This document shows positions 25,740 to 32,511 of a DNA stretch of 64,000 bases, piece by piece. How positions within the stretch are numbered: position 1 is the stretch's first letter; each line of letters begins with the position of its first letter. The translations under genes and the position numbers were made by a program. The stretch is taken from contig JAXMGR010000009.1 of assembly GCA_046352935.1 (NCBI GenBank), forward strand, positions 1-64,000. The letters are read 5' to 3'. Under the pieces are notes generated by a model that saw only the letters and a program-made list of their open reading frames with translations, was not told the origin of the DNA and did no database searches. Source of the stretch: CAYWMY01 sp046352935 (GTDB taxonomy: Bacteria; Pseudomonadota; Gammaproteobacteria; Steroidobacterales; Steroidobacteraceae).

Positions 25740-25969
25740 CTCGGACTCCTCCTGGTTGGCGCTGACGGTCACACCACATGACGACAGCTGGCACGATGAT
25801 GCCGAATCAAGATCAGGGGGAGTCCATCCCATCACTGGACGGAGCTCGCGGCGGGTAGGGTCTTCGTTTGAAGGAAGGGGGACAAAGGATGTCGTCGATC
25901 AAGAGTCCTCGGTCAGGTCGAGCTGCGCCGCTCGTCCGTCAGCTCAGCCGTTCGGCCGCATAGTCACGC

Positions 25970-25998
25970 TTGTCGTTCATCACGCGTCGCGTTACTAT
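25970..25998 (+). promoter_or_regulatory. Candidate promoter of the higBA cassette 9
   Basis: TTGTCG (25970-25975), 17 bp, TACTAT (25993-25998). The -10 box ends 5 bp before the toxin ATG, so the transcript would be nearly leaderless. Cassettes 1 and 10 show the same geometry. Confidence 0.4.
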
Positions 25999-26003
25999 GC
26001 GCC

Positions 26004-26282
26004 ATGATTCGGTCGTTCCGTTGTTCCGACACGGAGACTCTTGCAGGAGGCGAGCGCGTCAAACGCTTCGTGAACATCGAGGCCGTTGCCAGACGCAAGC
26101 TTCGTCAGCTCGAAATCGCGTCCCGGCTGGACGACTTGCGAGTTCCACCGGGTAATCGGCTCGAAGCGCTGAAAGGCAGGCGATCTGGCCAATACAGCAT
26201 CCGCATCAACGATCAGTGGCGAGTCTGCTTTCGTTGGACCGACTCAGGTGCCCAAGACGTCGAGATCGTCGATTACCACTGA
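26004..26282 (+). CDS. higB: Cassette 9: HigB-type toxin
   Basis: A 92-residue RelE/HigB (plasmid maintenance killer type) protein: MIRSFRCSDTETLAGGERVK, ARRKLRQLEIASRLDDLRVPPGNRLEALKGRRSGQYSIRINDQWRVCFRW and a C-terminal DVEIVDYH, all diagnostic of HigB. It should cleave mRNA on the ribosome. It is followed 12 bp later by higA on the same strand and reads in the array direction. It is a different HigB subfamily from that of cassette 8. Confidence 0.93.
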   Translation: MIRSFRCSDTETLAGGERVKRFVNIEAVARRKLRQLEIASRLDDLRVPPGNRLEALKGRRSGQYSIRINDQWRVCFRWTDSGAQDVEIVDYH

Positions 26283-26294
26283 GGCGATGTGGTC

Positions 26295-26633
26295 ATGAGC
26301 AAACTCGATCCCGTTACTCCCGGCGAACTCCTTCTGGAGGAGTTCCTGACGCCTATGGGAATCAGCCAGTACCGCCTGGCCAAGGAGATCGATGTGCCGG
26401 CGCAGCGCATCAGCGAAATCGTTTCCGGCAAGCGTGCTATTACTGCCGACACGGACCTGCGGCTGTGCCGCTTCTTTGGTCTTTCCAGTGGCTACTGGTT
26501 GCGTGCGCAGGCCGCACACGATACGGAGGTTGCCGAAAGGGAACTCAGCGGCGTTCTGAGGCGAATCAAGCCGTGGGCAGCAGATGCGACCGAACAACGC
26601 GGTGCAGCGGACGCTTCTTCGAGGCGCCGCTGA
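26295..26633 (+). CDS. higA: Cassette 9: HigA-type antitoxin
   Basis: A 112-residue HigA: LDPVTPGELLLEEFLTPMG, then ISQYRLAKEIDVPAQRISEI with the helix-turn-helix, GKRAITADTDLRLCRFFG, and LSSGYWLRAQAAHD. The ATG at 26295 is preferred over GTG 26289. The last ~14 residues (ATEQRGAADASSRR) are encoded by the left part of attC9, so the protein tail depends on the recombination site. Confidence 0.92.
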   Translation: MSKLDPVTPGELLLEEFLTPMGISQYRLAKEIDVPAQRISEIVSGKRAITADTDLRLCRFFGLSSGYWLRAQAAHDTEVAERELSGVLRRIKPWAADATEQRGAADASSRRR

Positions 26634-26648
26634 CCGCCATCGTTGAGT
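26589..26648 (+). repeat. attC9 (short type, 60 bp)
   Basis: ACCGAAC (26589-26595; one base off consensus) and GTTGAGT (26642-26648). The arms GCAGCGGACGC and GCGCCGCTG pair around a TTCTTCGAG loop. At 60 bp it is the class usually seen in mobile integrons. Confidence 0.88.
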
Positions 26649-26673
26649 TCCTCTGCCGACGTTTCTGCCCGCG

Positions 26674-26702
26674 TTGTCGGTGCCCGTTGCTGTAGTTACA
26701 AT
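26674..26702 (+). promoter_or_regulatory. Candidate promoter of the brnTA cassette
   Basis: TTGTCG (26674-26679), 17 bp spacer, TACAAT (26697-26702, 5 of 6 to consensus). The -10 ends 6 bp before the brnT GTG, so transcription would start at or next to the start codon (leaderless). Confidence 0.5.
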
Positions 26703-26708
26703 AACCCC

Positions 26709-26984
26709 GTGCGTATCACTTTCGATCAGGCCAAACGCGACCGGACGCTCGCCACCCGCGGGCTTGCATTCGAGGATGCCGCCATCGTTTTCGATGGCGT
26801 GACCCTGGAAGTCGAGGACACACGCAAGGACTACGGTGAGACCCGGATCATCTGCTTCGGATACCTGATGGGTCGCATGGTGGTTGTTGGCTATACGCCG
26901 CGAGGCGAGGCCCGACACGTATTCAGCATGAGGAAAGCCAATGCCCGCGAAGAAGCGCGTATCGCGCCGCTCCTTGAAATCTGA
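26709..26984 (+). CDS. brnT: Cassette 10: BrnT toxin
   Basis: A 91-residue BrnT-type ribonuclease toxin: VRITFDQAKRDRTLATRGLAFEDAAIVFD, GETRIICFGYLMGRMVVVGYTPRG and HVFSMRKANAREEARI, the pattern of BrnT. The GTG at 26709 is chosen because it starts the family-typical N-terminus; the frame is open further upstream but enters attC9. It overlaps brnA by 44 bp. BrnT is a RelE-fold RNase inhibited by BrnA. Confidence 0.92.
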   Translation: MRITFDQAKRDRTLATRGLAFEDAAIVFDGVTLEVEDTRKDYGETRIICFGYLMGRMVVVGYTPRGEARHVFSMRKANAREEARIAPLLEI

Positions 26985-27216
26985 CCTCGCGCGCGTTGAT
27001 GCGCACGTCGTCAAGCCTGGTGAGTATGCTGAGCTGCCGCAACTCACGAAGGAGATGCTTGGCCGCGCGACCGTCAAGAAGGGCGGTCGTCCTGTTTCGA
27101 GCAACCCCCGAAAGCTCATCACGATTCGGCTTCCTGCCGATGTCATCGCGCGTTGGAAGTCGACGGGTCCCGGTTGGCAGACGCGGATGGCGGAGCGACT
27201 CAGCAAAGAGCGATAG
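26941..27216 (+). CDS. brnA: Cassette 10: BrnA antitoxin
   Basis: A 91-residue BrnA-type antitoxin: basic N-terminus, then PRKLITIRLPADVIARWKST, the ribbon-helix-helix DNA-binding strand, and GPGWQTRMAERLSKE at the end, the BrnA signature. It overlaps the end of brnT. It binds and neutralises BrnT and represses the operon. Confidence 0.92.
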   Translation: MPAKKRVSRRSLKSDLARVDAHVVKPGEYAELPQLTKEMLGRATVKKGGRPVSSNPRKLITIRLPADVIARWKSTGPGWQTRMAERLSKER

Positions 27217-27220
27217 AGGA

Positions 27221-27233
27221 ACCTAGCAACTCG
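27221..27233 (+). repeat. attC10, left part only
   Basis: ACCTAGCAACTCG matches the left end of family A (TAACAACTCG) with A to G in the core (AAC to AGC). The site is cut at the same base as attC8 by a second IS copy. Its right half is missing here; a decayed family A right half lies at 28986-29058. Confidence 0.75.
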
Positions 27234-27566
27234 TATATGGACTCCTCCTGCAAGAGGGAGAAGTAATGGAGGGTGAAGGCCGATCGGGAGACGCCTGCAG
27301 TCGTCTATCCGGCATCTTGAGTGGGATTCGGAGATCCCGTGCCGAGATGGAATCTGCGGACGCGCGGCGCCAATCGCTACGAGTGGCGGTTGGAACGCCG
27401 GAGTTGTTATCGGCGTTACGCGCGATGGGAGTGCCCGAGTTGGCCATGATGGGCGATCACTCTCCGAGCAAGCGAGGGTGGGACATGTCGGTGCTCAGGC
27501 GGGCATGGGGAACGCCTGACGCGTGAGTTTCTTCGGAACGGGTGCCATGCGTGAGCAGCATGCGCG
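27234..27566 (-). mobile_element. Second IS1111-type copy, internally deleted and truncated
   Basis: From TATATGGACTCC to about 27540 it matches the left (3') end of the complete IS, including the inverted repeat (27237 on), at about 93%. It then appears to jump to sequence like 24900 of the intact copy (GTGAGCAGCATGCGC) and ends near 27566. The transposase gene is lost. The 86-codon plus-strand ORF inside it (27266-27526) is not a gene. Confidence 0.82.
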
Positions 27567-27684
27567 GCACCCGTAATCCGCCGGACGCACTGATCAGCGA
27601 GGCGCCAGTGGAGTCACTACCCGCTGCACGCGCGTGGCATGCTCGGGGCTGCTGCATAGCTGCAACCCAGCGCGAGAGGAGACG

Positions 27685-28833
27685 ATGGTGAAGACCCAAC
27701 TCGGCGGAGCCGCGTACGCGCTGACCCTGGCCATGCTTGCGAACCTTGCTTTCGCGGAACCGGGCGAGCCTATCCCGGCGCAACCCCTCATCCCGGCCGC
27801 GCCTCAGCTGACGCTGGCCGGCGACGACATCGGTCTCATCCGCCGCATCCATTTCGCGACTCACACGCCCGACTTCGACCGGGCACGCGCCTTCTATCGC
27901 ATGCTCGGCTACACCGGCGGCATCGGCGGGTTCCCGCTGACCAACACCCACCTCATGGCGCGCGCGCTCGGCATGGCCGATGTCTGTCAGTACGAGCTCG
28001 TGAAGGGCGAGGTGATCGCCCTGCCGGGCAGCCTCAACACCGCGAGCATCGACCTGCTCCAGTTCAAGACGCCGTTTGACGGTCGCCCGCCGTACGCGCG
28101 ACCGAACCACCTGGGTGCGGCTTACTCGGCGCTGCTGACGACCGACCTTGCGCACGATGTCGCGTTCATGAAGAGCCGCGGGGTGCAGTTCCTGTCCGAA
28201 CCGTACGGCGTGCCCGGCGATCGCTTCGTGTTCTTTCGCGATCCGGATGGCGTGCTGTTCGAGCTGGTGGAAACCGCGCCGCCGCACGGCGACGCGAACG
28301 CCAGCATGCATTTGGTCGCCATGCCCTGGGTGGCGATCAACGTCACCGACATCGAGCGCTCGCTCGCCTTCTACCGGAAGTTCGGCTACACGCAGGTGAG
28401 GCGCTTCGAGCAACGGGGCTCGATCGGGGAAGCGAGTGCCTATGGACTGGGCAAGCCGTTCCATGTGATCGGCGCGGACGTTGCGCTGGGTCGTGGCGAC
28501 GAGCACGTCCTGCGGCTCACGCAGTGGCTCGATCCCTTCGACCCCGAGCCCGCGAATCCGGCGCCGATCAATCGCATCGGGATCCAGCGCATCGCGCTGC
28601 TGGTCACCGATGTCGATCGCGCGGTCGCGATCCTGACGCGCGAGGGGGTGCCGTTCCTGTCGGAGATCGCACCGTGCTGCTCGGGCACGGGCGCGGATGA
28701 GACGGGCATCGTGCATGCGATCGACCCGGACGGCGTGTATCTCGAGCTCGTCGGCCACATCGCGCGGCGGCCGTTGCAGCCGCAACCCCAGGGCTGCCCG
28801 CCGCTCGAGATCAAGATGCCGCCAGCGGGGTGA
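27685..28833 (+). CDS. Exported two-domain VOC (glyoxalase-like) protein
   Basis: A 382-residue protein with a Sec signal (LGGAAYALTLAMLANLAFAE) and two VOC/glyoxalase-fold domains. Domain 1 runs from IRRIHFATHTPDFDRARAFYR to FFRDPDGVLFELVE; domain 2 from WVAINVTDIERSLAFYRKFGY to HAIDPDGVYLELVG. The paired Glu near each domain end and upstream His fit metal ligands. ATG 27685 follows GAGAGGAG. Export of a VOC protein is uncommon; it suggests a periplasmic dioxygenase- or isomerase-like role. It lies between two decayed pieces of integron/IS sequence, so it may be a captured cassette or sequence moved in by rearrangement. Confidence 0.8.
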   Translation: MVKTQLGGAAYALTLAMLANLAFAEPGEPIPAQPLIPAAPQLTLAGDDIGLIRRIHFATHTPDFDRARAFYRMLGYTGGIGGFPLTNTHLMARALGMADVCQYELVKGEVIALPGSLNTASIDLLQFKTPFDGRPPYARPNHLGAAYSALLTTDLAHDVAFMKSRGVQFLSEPYGVPGDRFVFFRDPDGVLFELVETAPPHGDANASMHLVAMPWVAINVTDIERSLAFYRKFGYTQVRRFEQRGSIGEASAYGLGKPFHVIGADVALGRGDEHVLRLTQWLDPFDPEPANPAPINRIGIQRIALLVTDVDRAVAILTREGVPFLSEIAPCCSGTGADETGIVHAIDPDGVYLELVGHIARRPLQPQPQGCPPLEIKMPPAG

Positions 28834-28985
28834 GGTTCGTGCGACGTTCCCCACATCTGACTGGCAGAGTGGTTGAGATCGGGACAGCGGGACGAGTGAC
28901 CCCGATATTCCGGACGCCGGGGTCAGGTGGAAAGATGACCTCGCCGTTGCGGGATGCGAAGGCGCCGGGAAACATCGCGGAAGCG

Positions 28986-29058
28986 CAAGGACGTTGTCGA
29001 CAAAGCGTCTCCGGATCGGCTGCGGACTGCCGGTCGTCGGTCAGCCCAGCCGTTCTGC
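28986..29058 (+). repeat. Decayed right half of a family A attC
   Basis: This stretch aligns to the right part of attC2: GACGTTGTCGACAAAGCGTC for GATGTCGTCGATAAAGTGTC, and GTCAGCCCAGCCGTTCTGC for GTCAGCTCAGCCGTTAGGC. It ends in a core-like GTTCTGC (29052-29058). No left half is nearby. It is probably the displaced partner of attC10. The rest of the 387 bp gap from 28834 to 29220 holds this, the IS-end relic and no gene. Confidence 0.7.
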
Positions 29059-29085
29059 GGACCCTGCCTCTCGCGAGCAGCGATT

Positions 29086-29125
29086 GCTGGCACGATGATC
29101 GCGGATCAGGTTCAGGGCAATTTCA
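29086..29125 (-). mobile_element. Relic of an IS1111-type end
   Basis: GCTGGCACGATGAT (29086-29099) is identical to 25787-25800 in the intact IS, and the following ~26 bases still resemble its terminal GATCAGGGGGAGTCCAT (here GGTTCAGGGCAATTTCAT). This marks a former IS end (transposase-start side) at the outer edge of the array. Confidence 0.6.
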
Positions 29126-29220
29126 TACCGTCGTCTGATGCGGGCCATGACCGATAATGCGCCGAACACGGGTTCCGCAACCACGGCAGAATCAGCGGCA
29201 GTGACCAACGGAGATCGACC

Positions 29221-29655
29221 ATGCTGGGTTCCCCGGAGCTGGATGCCTTCATCAGTCGCTCGTTCGCCGGAATCGTCTCGACGGTCCGGACGAACGGCAC
29301 ACCCTCCTCGTCGATGGTGAGCTGCGCTCGACTGGGCGACAGCATCTGTTTCTCGACGACACTGGACCGGCTGAAGGGCAGGTCCCTCGCCAGGGACCCT
29401 CGTCTCGCCCTGTGCATGGTCAACGACCGCGAGCCCTATGCCTACGCGACCGTCGAAGGCCGGGTGCTCGTTCACCGCGACAACCCGAAGGAACTCCACG
29501 AGCGGATGTTCACGTTCTGGGCGGGGCTCGTGGAGCGCAACCCGAAGAGTCCCTGGGCCGTGTTCGGTCGCGCGCGCCTCGAGAAGATGTGGGCGGAGCC
29601 GGGCCGGGCGATCTTCGAGGTACAGGCCACGCGGGTGTCCGGAGTCGTGCTCTGA
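29221..29655 (+). CDS. PPOX-class flavin/F420-type oxidoreductase
   Basis: A 144-residue split-barrel protein of the pyridoxamine 5'-phosphate oxidase superfamily: SRSFAGIVSTVRTNGTPSSS, ICFSTTLDRLKGRSLARDPR and ALCMVNDREPYAYATVEGRV. These are the usual flavin-phosphate binding pattern for PPOX proteins that bind FMN or F420. The substrate is not known. It is the first plain chromosomal gene to the right of the integron. Confidence 0.82.
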   Translation: MLGSPELDAFISRSFAGIVSTVRTNGTPSSSMVSCARLGDSICFSTTLDRLKGRSLARDPRLALCMVNDREPYAYATVEGRVLVHRDNPKELHERMFTFWAGLVERNPKSPWAVFGRARLEKMWAEPGRAIFEVQATRVSGVVL

Positions 29656-29784
29656 GCCCGGTGGGCGTCGCATCGAAGATCGGGTGTACTGTCGCCAGCG
29701 TTGACAGGCGCCGCGCAGGATCGCCACGATGCCACCCCGCAATCCATCGACCACCTGCCGCTGCCGGACTCCGCGCGACCCGAC

Positions 29785-30237
29785 ATGAAACCGCACGACC
29801 TCGAAAAATTCCTGACGACGAAGATCCCGCTCGCGAAATTCATGCACGTGTCGGTCGTGTCCGTGCATCGGGACACCCTGGTGCTGTCGGCACCGCTGGA
29901 GCCGAACGCGAACGTGCACCAGACGCTCTTCGGCGGCAGTGCCGCGTCGATCGCGCTCATCGCCGCGTGGTCGCTGCTGTTCACGCGCATGAAGGACGAG
30001 AACGTGACCGGGACCGTCGTCGTACACCGGCACAGCATGACCTATCACCGGCCCGTGACCGGGCAGTTCACGGCCCACGCGAAATTCGCGACGCCCGAAT
30101 CCTGGCAGGAGTTCGTCGAGGCGCTGGACCACAAGTCCCGCGGCCGCATCACGCTGGAGACGGACCTGCATTACGAAGGGCAGGTCGCGGCGCACCTCAA
30201 GGGCGAGTTCTTCGCGTCACGCAGCCAGGGAACCTGA
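29785..30237 (+). CDS. YiiD_C-type hot-dog thioesterase
   Basis: About 150 residues from ATG 29785 (MKPHDLEKFLTTKIPLAKFM); the frame is open to a TTG at 29701 but the upstream part looks unstructured. It has a hot-dog fold pattern: ANVHQTLFGGSAASIALIAAWSLL with the central helix, followed by GTVVVHRHSMTYHRPVTG. It matches the putative thioesterase domain (YiiD_C), which likely hydrolyses acyl thioesters. Confidence 0.78.
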   Translation: MKPHDLEKFLTTKIPLAKFMHVSVVSVHRDTLVLSAPLEPNANVHQTLFGGSAASIALIAAWSLLFTRMKDENVTGTVVVHRHSMTYHRPVTGQFTAHAKFATPESWQEFVEALDHKSRGRITLETDLHYEGQVAAHLKGEFFASRSQGT

Positions 30238-30274
30238 GCACGCGCCCGTCCGCGTGCACCGCCGGACTCGTGCC

Positions 30275-30583
30275 ATGCGCATCGCGAAGCCGCTGTTGAT
30301 CATCACCACGCCGGTCGGCGTGGTCTGGGGGCTGCTCGAAGCGCACCGTCTCGCGGGCGGGCTCGTGTTCCTGATGGCGGTGCTGGTGCTGTTCATGAGC
30401 GCCGCGATCGCGATGGTCGTGCAGACGATCCGCCGCGAGAAGCGCGAGGACGCGGAGCGCGAACGGCTCGCGCACTCGCCACGTCACCCGCAACGGACGT
30501 CCGTGCCGGTGACGGCGGAGTCCGGGCAGGTGCCGCCGTCCCCTTCGGCTCAGGCGGGTGGCGACCAGGGCTTGCGTTCGTAG
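30275..30583 (+). CDS. Small membrane protein
   Basis: A 102-residue protein with two closely spaced hydrophobic segments (PLLIITTPVGVVWGLL and GGLVFLMAVLVLFMSAAIAM) and a charged, disordered C-terminal tail. No family recognised. Its 3' end overlaps the end of the convergent DUF971 gene by 34 bp, so the last residues are uncertain in function. It starts 38 bp after the thioesterase gene, probably co-transcribed. Confidence 0.55.
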   Translation: MRIAKPLLIITTPVGVVWGLLEAHRLAGGLVFLMAVLVLFMSAAIAMVVQTIRREKREDAERERLAHSPRHPQRTSVPVTAESGQVPPSPSAQAGGDQGLRS

Positions 30584-30939
30584 CCCAGCTTCGCGCAGCG
30601 CTCGAGATAGCGCGCCCACTTGCGGTCGAAGTCGGCGCCGAGCTCGTACAGGTAGTCCCAGCTGTACAGGCCCGTGTTGTGGCCGTCGTCGAAGCTGATC
30701 TGCACGGCGTAGTTGCCGATCGGCTCGACCGTCAGGACCTGCACCTGTTCCTTCATGATCTCGAGCTTGCCTTCGCCACCCGTGTGTCCGCGGATCTCCG
30801 CGGAGGGGGAGAACACGCGCAGGTACTCGAAGGGCAGCTCGAAGCGCCGGCCGTCGGCGAAGCCGACTTCGAGGACGCGGGTCTTGCGGCGCAGCCGGAT
30901 CTCGGTGGGCGCGCCGGCGGATGCGGGCTTGTCGGTCAT
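30550..30939 (-). CDS. DUF971 protein (GBBH-like N-terminal domain)
   Basis: A 129-residue DUF971 protein: EIRLRRKTRVLEVGFADGRRF, ELPFEYLRVFSPSAE, EPIGNYAVQISFDDGHNTGL and YSWDYLYELG. It is the N-terminal domain of gamma-butyrobetaine hydroxylase alone, and binds metal in related proteins. It is often found beside hslVU in Proteobacteria, as here, though separated by one gene. It is the last gene of the minus-strand block from 37.2 kb. Confidence 0.88.
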   Translation of the reverse strand: MTDKPASAGAPTEIRLRRKTRVLEVGFADGRRFELPFEYLRVFSPSAEIRGHTGGEGKLEIMKEQVQVLTVEPIGNYAVQISFDDGHNTGLYSWDYLYELGADFDRKWARYLERCAKLGYERKPWSPPA

Positions 30940-31036
30940 GGAGGTTTCGTCGGATGCGTGGTGATCGGGAACGTGATTATGCACGGTGCCGCGCACGGCG
31001 CGGGCATCGCCGCCCGCGCCGCGACCGCGGCTGCGC

Positions 31037-32500
31037 TCAGCCTTTCACCGCGGCCGCGGCGTGCCGCCCGGCCACGCGGCCGAACCAGGACCCGGGCCCC
31101 AGACTCATGCCGCTCGCGTAGCCCTTGCCGCTCTGCGGGATGTGTGACGCGGCCGCGCCCGCGGCGTAGAGCCCCGGAACCGGCACGGCGCGCGCGTTCA
31201 GTACCTGCGCATCCGCATTGGTGCGAAGCCCGCCCAGCGTGATGAACAGGTACACGGACCGGTTGAACGAGATGTCGAACGCGGCGTAGGGCGCCTTGTC
31301 CAGCGGTTTCAGCCATTCCGCCGCCTTGAACAGGTATGGGTCCTGCCCGTCGGCCGCGTGCCGGTTGTAGTCGGCGAGCGTCCTCTGCAGCGAGCCCGCG
31401 GGCAGCTTCAGGCCGGCCTCCATCTCCGCCACCGTCTCCCAGCCATCGACGAGGGTGTGCTTGTGTGTCTGGATCTCGGGATACGCGAAGATCTCCGAAT
31501 CGACGATCAGCCACGCCCGCTGGTCCGGCTGCTCCTTGACGAAATCCGCGGTGCGGCCGTGATAGGAATCCTCGGCCACGAAGCGCTCGCCGCGATTGTT
31601 GATGATGATGCCCTTGATGAGCTGCCCCGGCGGGTAGATCGAGGCCGTGGCGCACACGCCGTCCATGCCCTGGGCCGCGCCTCCCGCCGCCATGCCGAGC
31701 CGGGTGCCGAGGCCGTCGTTGGACGGCACGCCGAGCGGCTCGCAGGTCTCGGAGAGCAACGGCACGTGCTCGGCGATCATCTGCTTGTTGAAGGTGAAGT
31801 TGCCGGTCGTGATGACGACGCCGCTCCGCGCCCGGATGTGCAGCATCCGGCCGACCTGTTTGACGCGCGCGCCCGTGACGCGGCCGGCCTCGTCCTGCAC
31901 GAGTGCCATGACGGCGCTGTCGTAGATCGCCGGCACGCCCTCGCGCCGGCAGGTGGCGAGCAGCGCATTCATGCCGACCGCGCCCGCGTTCTCGCCGATG
32001 CCCGCGACCTTGTGGCCGCGCGGGGCGGGCTTCGCGATGACCGAGTACGGCCAGAGCTTCTCGCTGCCGGTGCTGAACAGGCACTCGGTCGTGTTCAGGA
32101 ACACGGCCTTGCCCTTGAAATAGGTCCGTTCGAACGGCAGGCCCTGGGCCTCGAGCCAGTCGAAGTGCGCCGCCGCGTTGTCGCAGAAAGAGCGCACGCG
32201 CGCGGCGTCGGGGTCGCCGCAGCTCGCGAGCATGAATTTGTACATCTCCTCGGGCGTGTCGTCGTAGCCGAAGGCCCTCTGGACGGGCGTGCCGCCGCCC
32301 AGGTAGTAGATGCCCGAGGACAGCGCGCTCGCACCGCCGCCACCGCTCGCGCGCTCCACGACCAGCACCTTCGCCCCGGCGCGGTGCGCCTCGAGCGCGG
32401 CGCAGGCGCCGGCGACGCCGTAGCCGGCGACGAGCACGTCCACGGTCTCGTCCCACGACGGGACGTCGGCATGACGGACAACGAGATTCTCTTCGCTCAC
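31037..32500 (-). CDS. FAD-dependent oxidoreductase, fumarate reductase/KstD family
   Basis: A 487-residue flavoprotein. The N-terminal FAD motif is DVLVAGYGVAGACAALEAHR, followed by GGGGASALSSGIYYLGGG, the substrate-loop region of the family. The C-terminal GLYAAGAAASHIPQSGKGY is the second FAD contact. It belongs with the FAD-binding fumarate reductase/3-ketosteroid dehydrogenase group; the substrate is open (steroid-like or an unsaturated acid). It lies between hslU and DUF971, where it is not usual. Confidence 0.82.
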   Translation of the reverse strand: MSEENLVVRHADVPSWDETVDVLVAGYGVAGACAALEAHRAGAKVLVVERASGGGGASALSSGIYYLGGGTPVQRAFGYDDTPEEMYKFMLASCGDPDAARVRSFCDNAAAHFDWLEAQGLPFERTYFKGKAVFLNTTECLFSTGSEKLWPYSVIAKPAPRGHKVAGIGENAGAVGMNALLATCRREGVPAIYDSAVMALVQDEAGRVTGARVKQVGRMLHIRARSGVVITTGNFTFNKQMIAEHVPLLSETCEPLGVPSNDGLGTRLGMAAGGAAQGMDGVCATASIYPPGQLIKGIIINNRGERFVAEDSYHGRTADFVKEQPDQRAWLIVDSEIFAYPEIQTHKHTLVDGWETVAEMEAGLKLPAGSLQRTLADYNRHAADGQDPYLFKAAEWLKPLDKAPYAAFDISFNRSVYLFITLGGLRTNADAQVLNARAVPVPGLYAAGAAASHIPQSGKGYASGMSLGPGSWFGRVAGRHAAAAVKG

Positions 32501-32511
32501 GGGATGCTCCT

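Larger units (their letters stand above)
24399..25834 (-). mobile_element. IS1111-type insertion sequence in attC (IS1111-attC group), complete
   Basis: About 1,436 bp with one DEDD transposase gene. Subterminal inverted repeats are ATGGACTCTCCCTG (24402-24415) and CAGGGGGAGTCCAT (25814-25827), 13 of 14 bases complementary. They lie 3 bp and 7 bp inside the ends, the spacing described for IS1111 elements. There is no target duplication. It is inserted in attC8 after AACTCG; a deleted copy occupies the same position in attC10. A subgroup of IS1111 elements is known to target attC sites of integrons, and this fits it. Confidence 0.9.
24386..25956 (+). repeat. attC8 (family A), interrupted by an IS1111-type element
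   Basis: The left part is ACATAACAACTCG (24386-24398). The rest of a family A attC resumes at 25835 (CTGGACGGAGCTCGCGG) and ends with core GTTCGGC (25950-25956). Joining the two restores the sequence of attC2 (AACAACTCG/CTGGACGGAG) with no duplication, so the IS sits inside the left arm of this attC. Cassette 8 may therefore be locked in the array. Confidence 0.92.

Noticed and set aside
27266..27526. 86-codon open frame encoding a plausible small protein
   Set aside because: It lies in the IS 3' non-coding end; the matching frame in the intact copy has in-frame stops although nucleotides are ~93% conserved, so it is not a conserved protein.
28860..28950. Possible IS terminal repeat (GACCCCGATATTCCGGAC ... 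GGGGTCAGG)
   Set aside because: Resembles ends of some insertion sequences, but there is no transposase, no matching partner end and no duplication.
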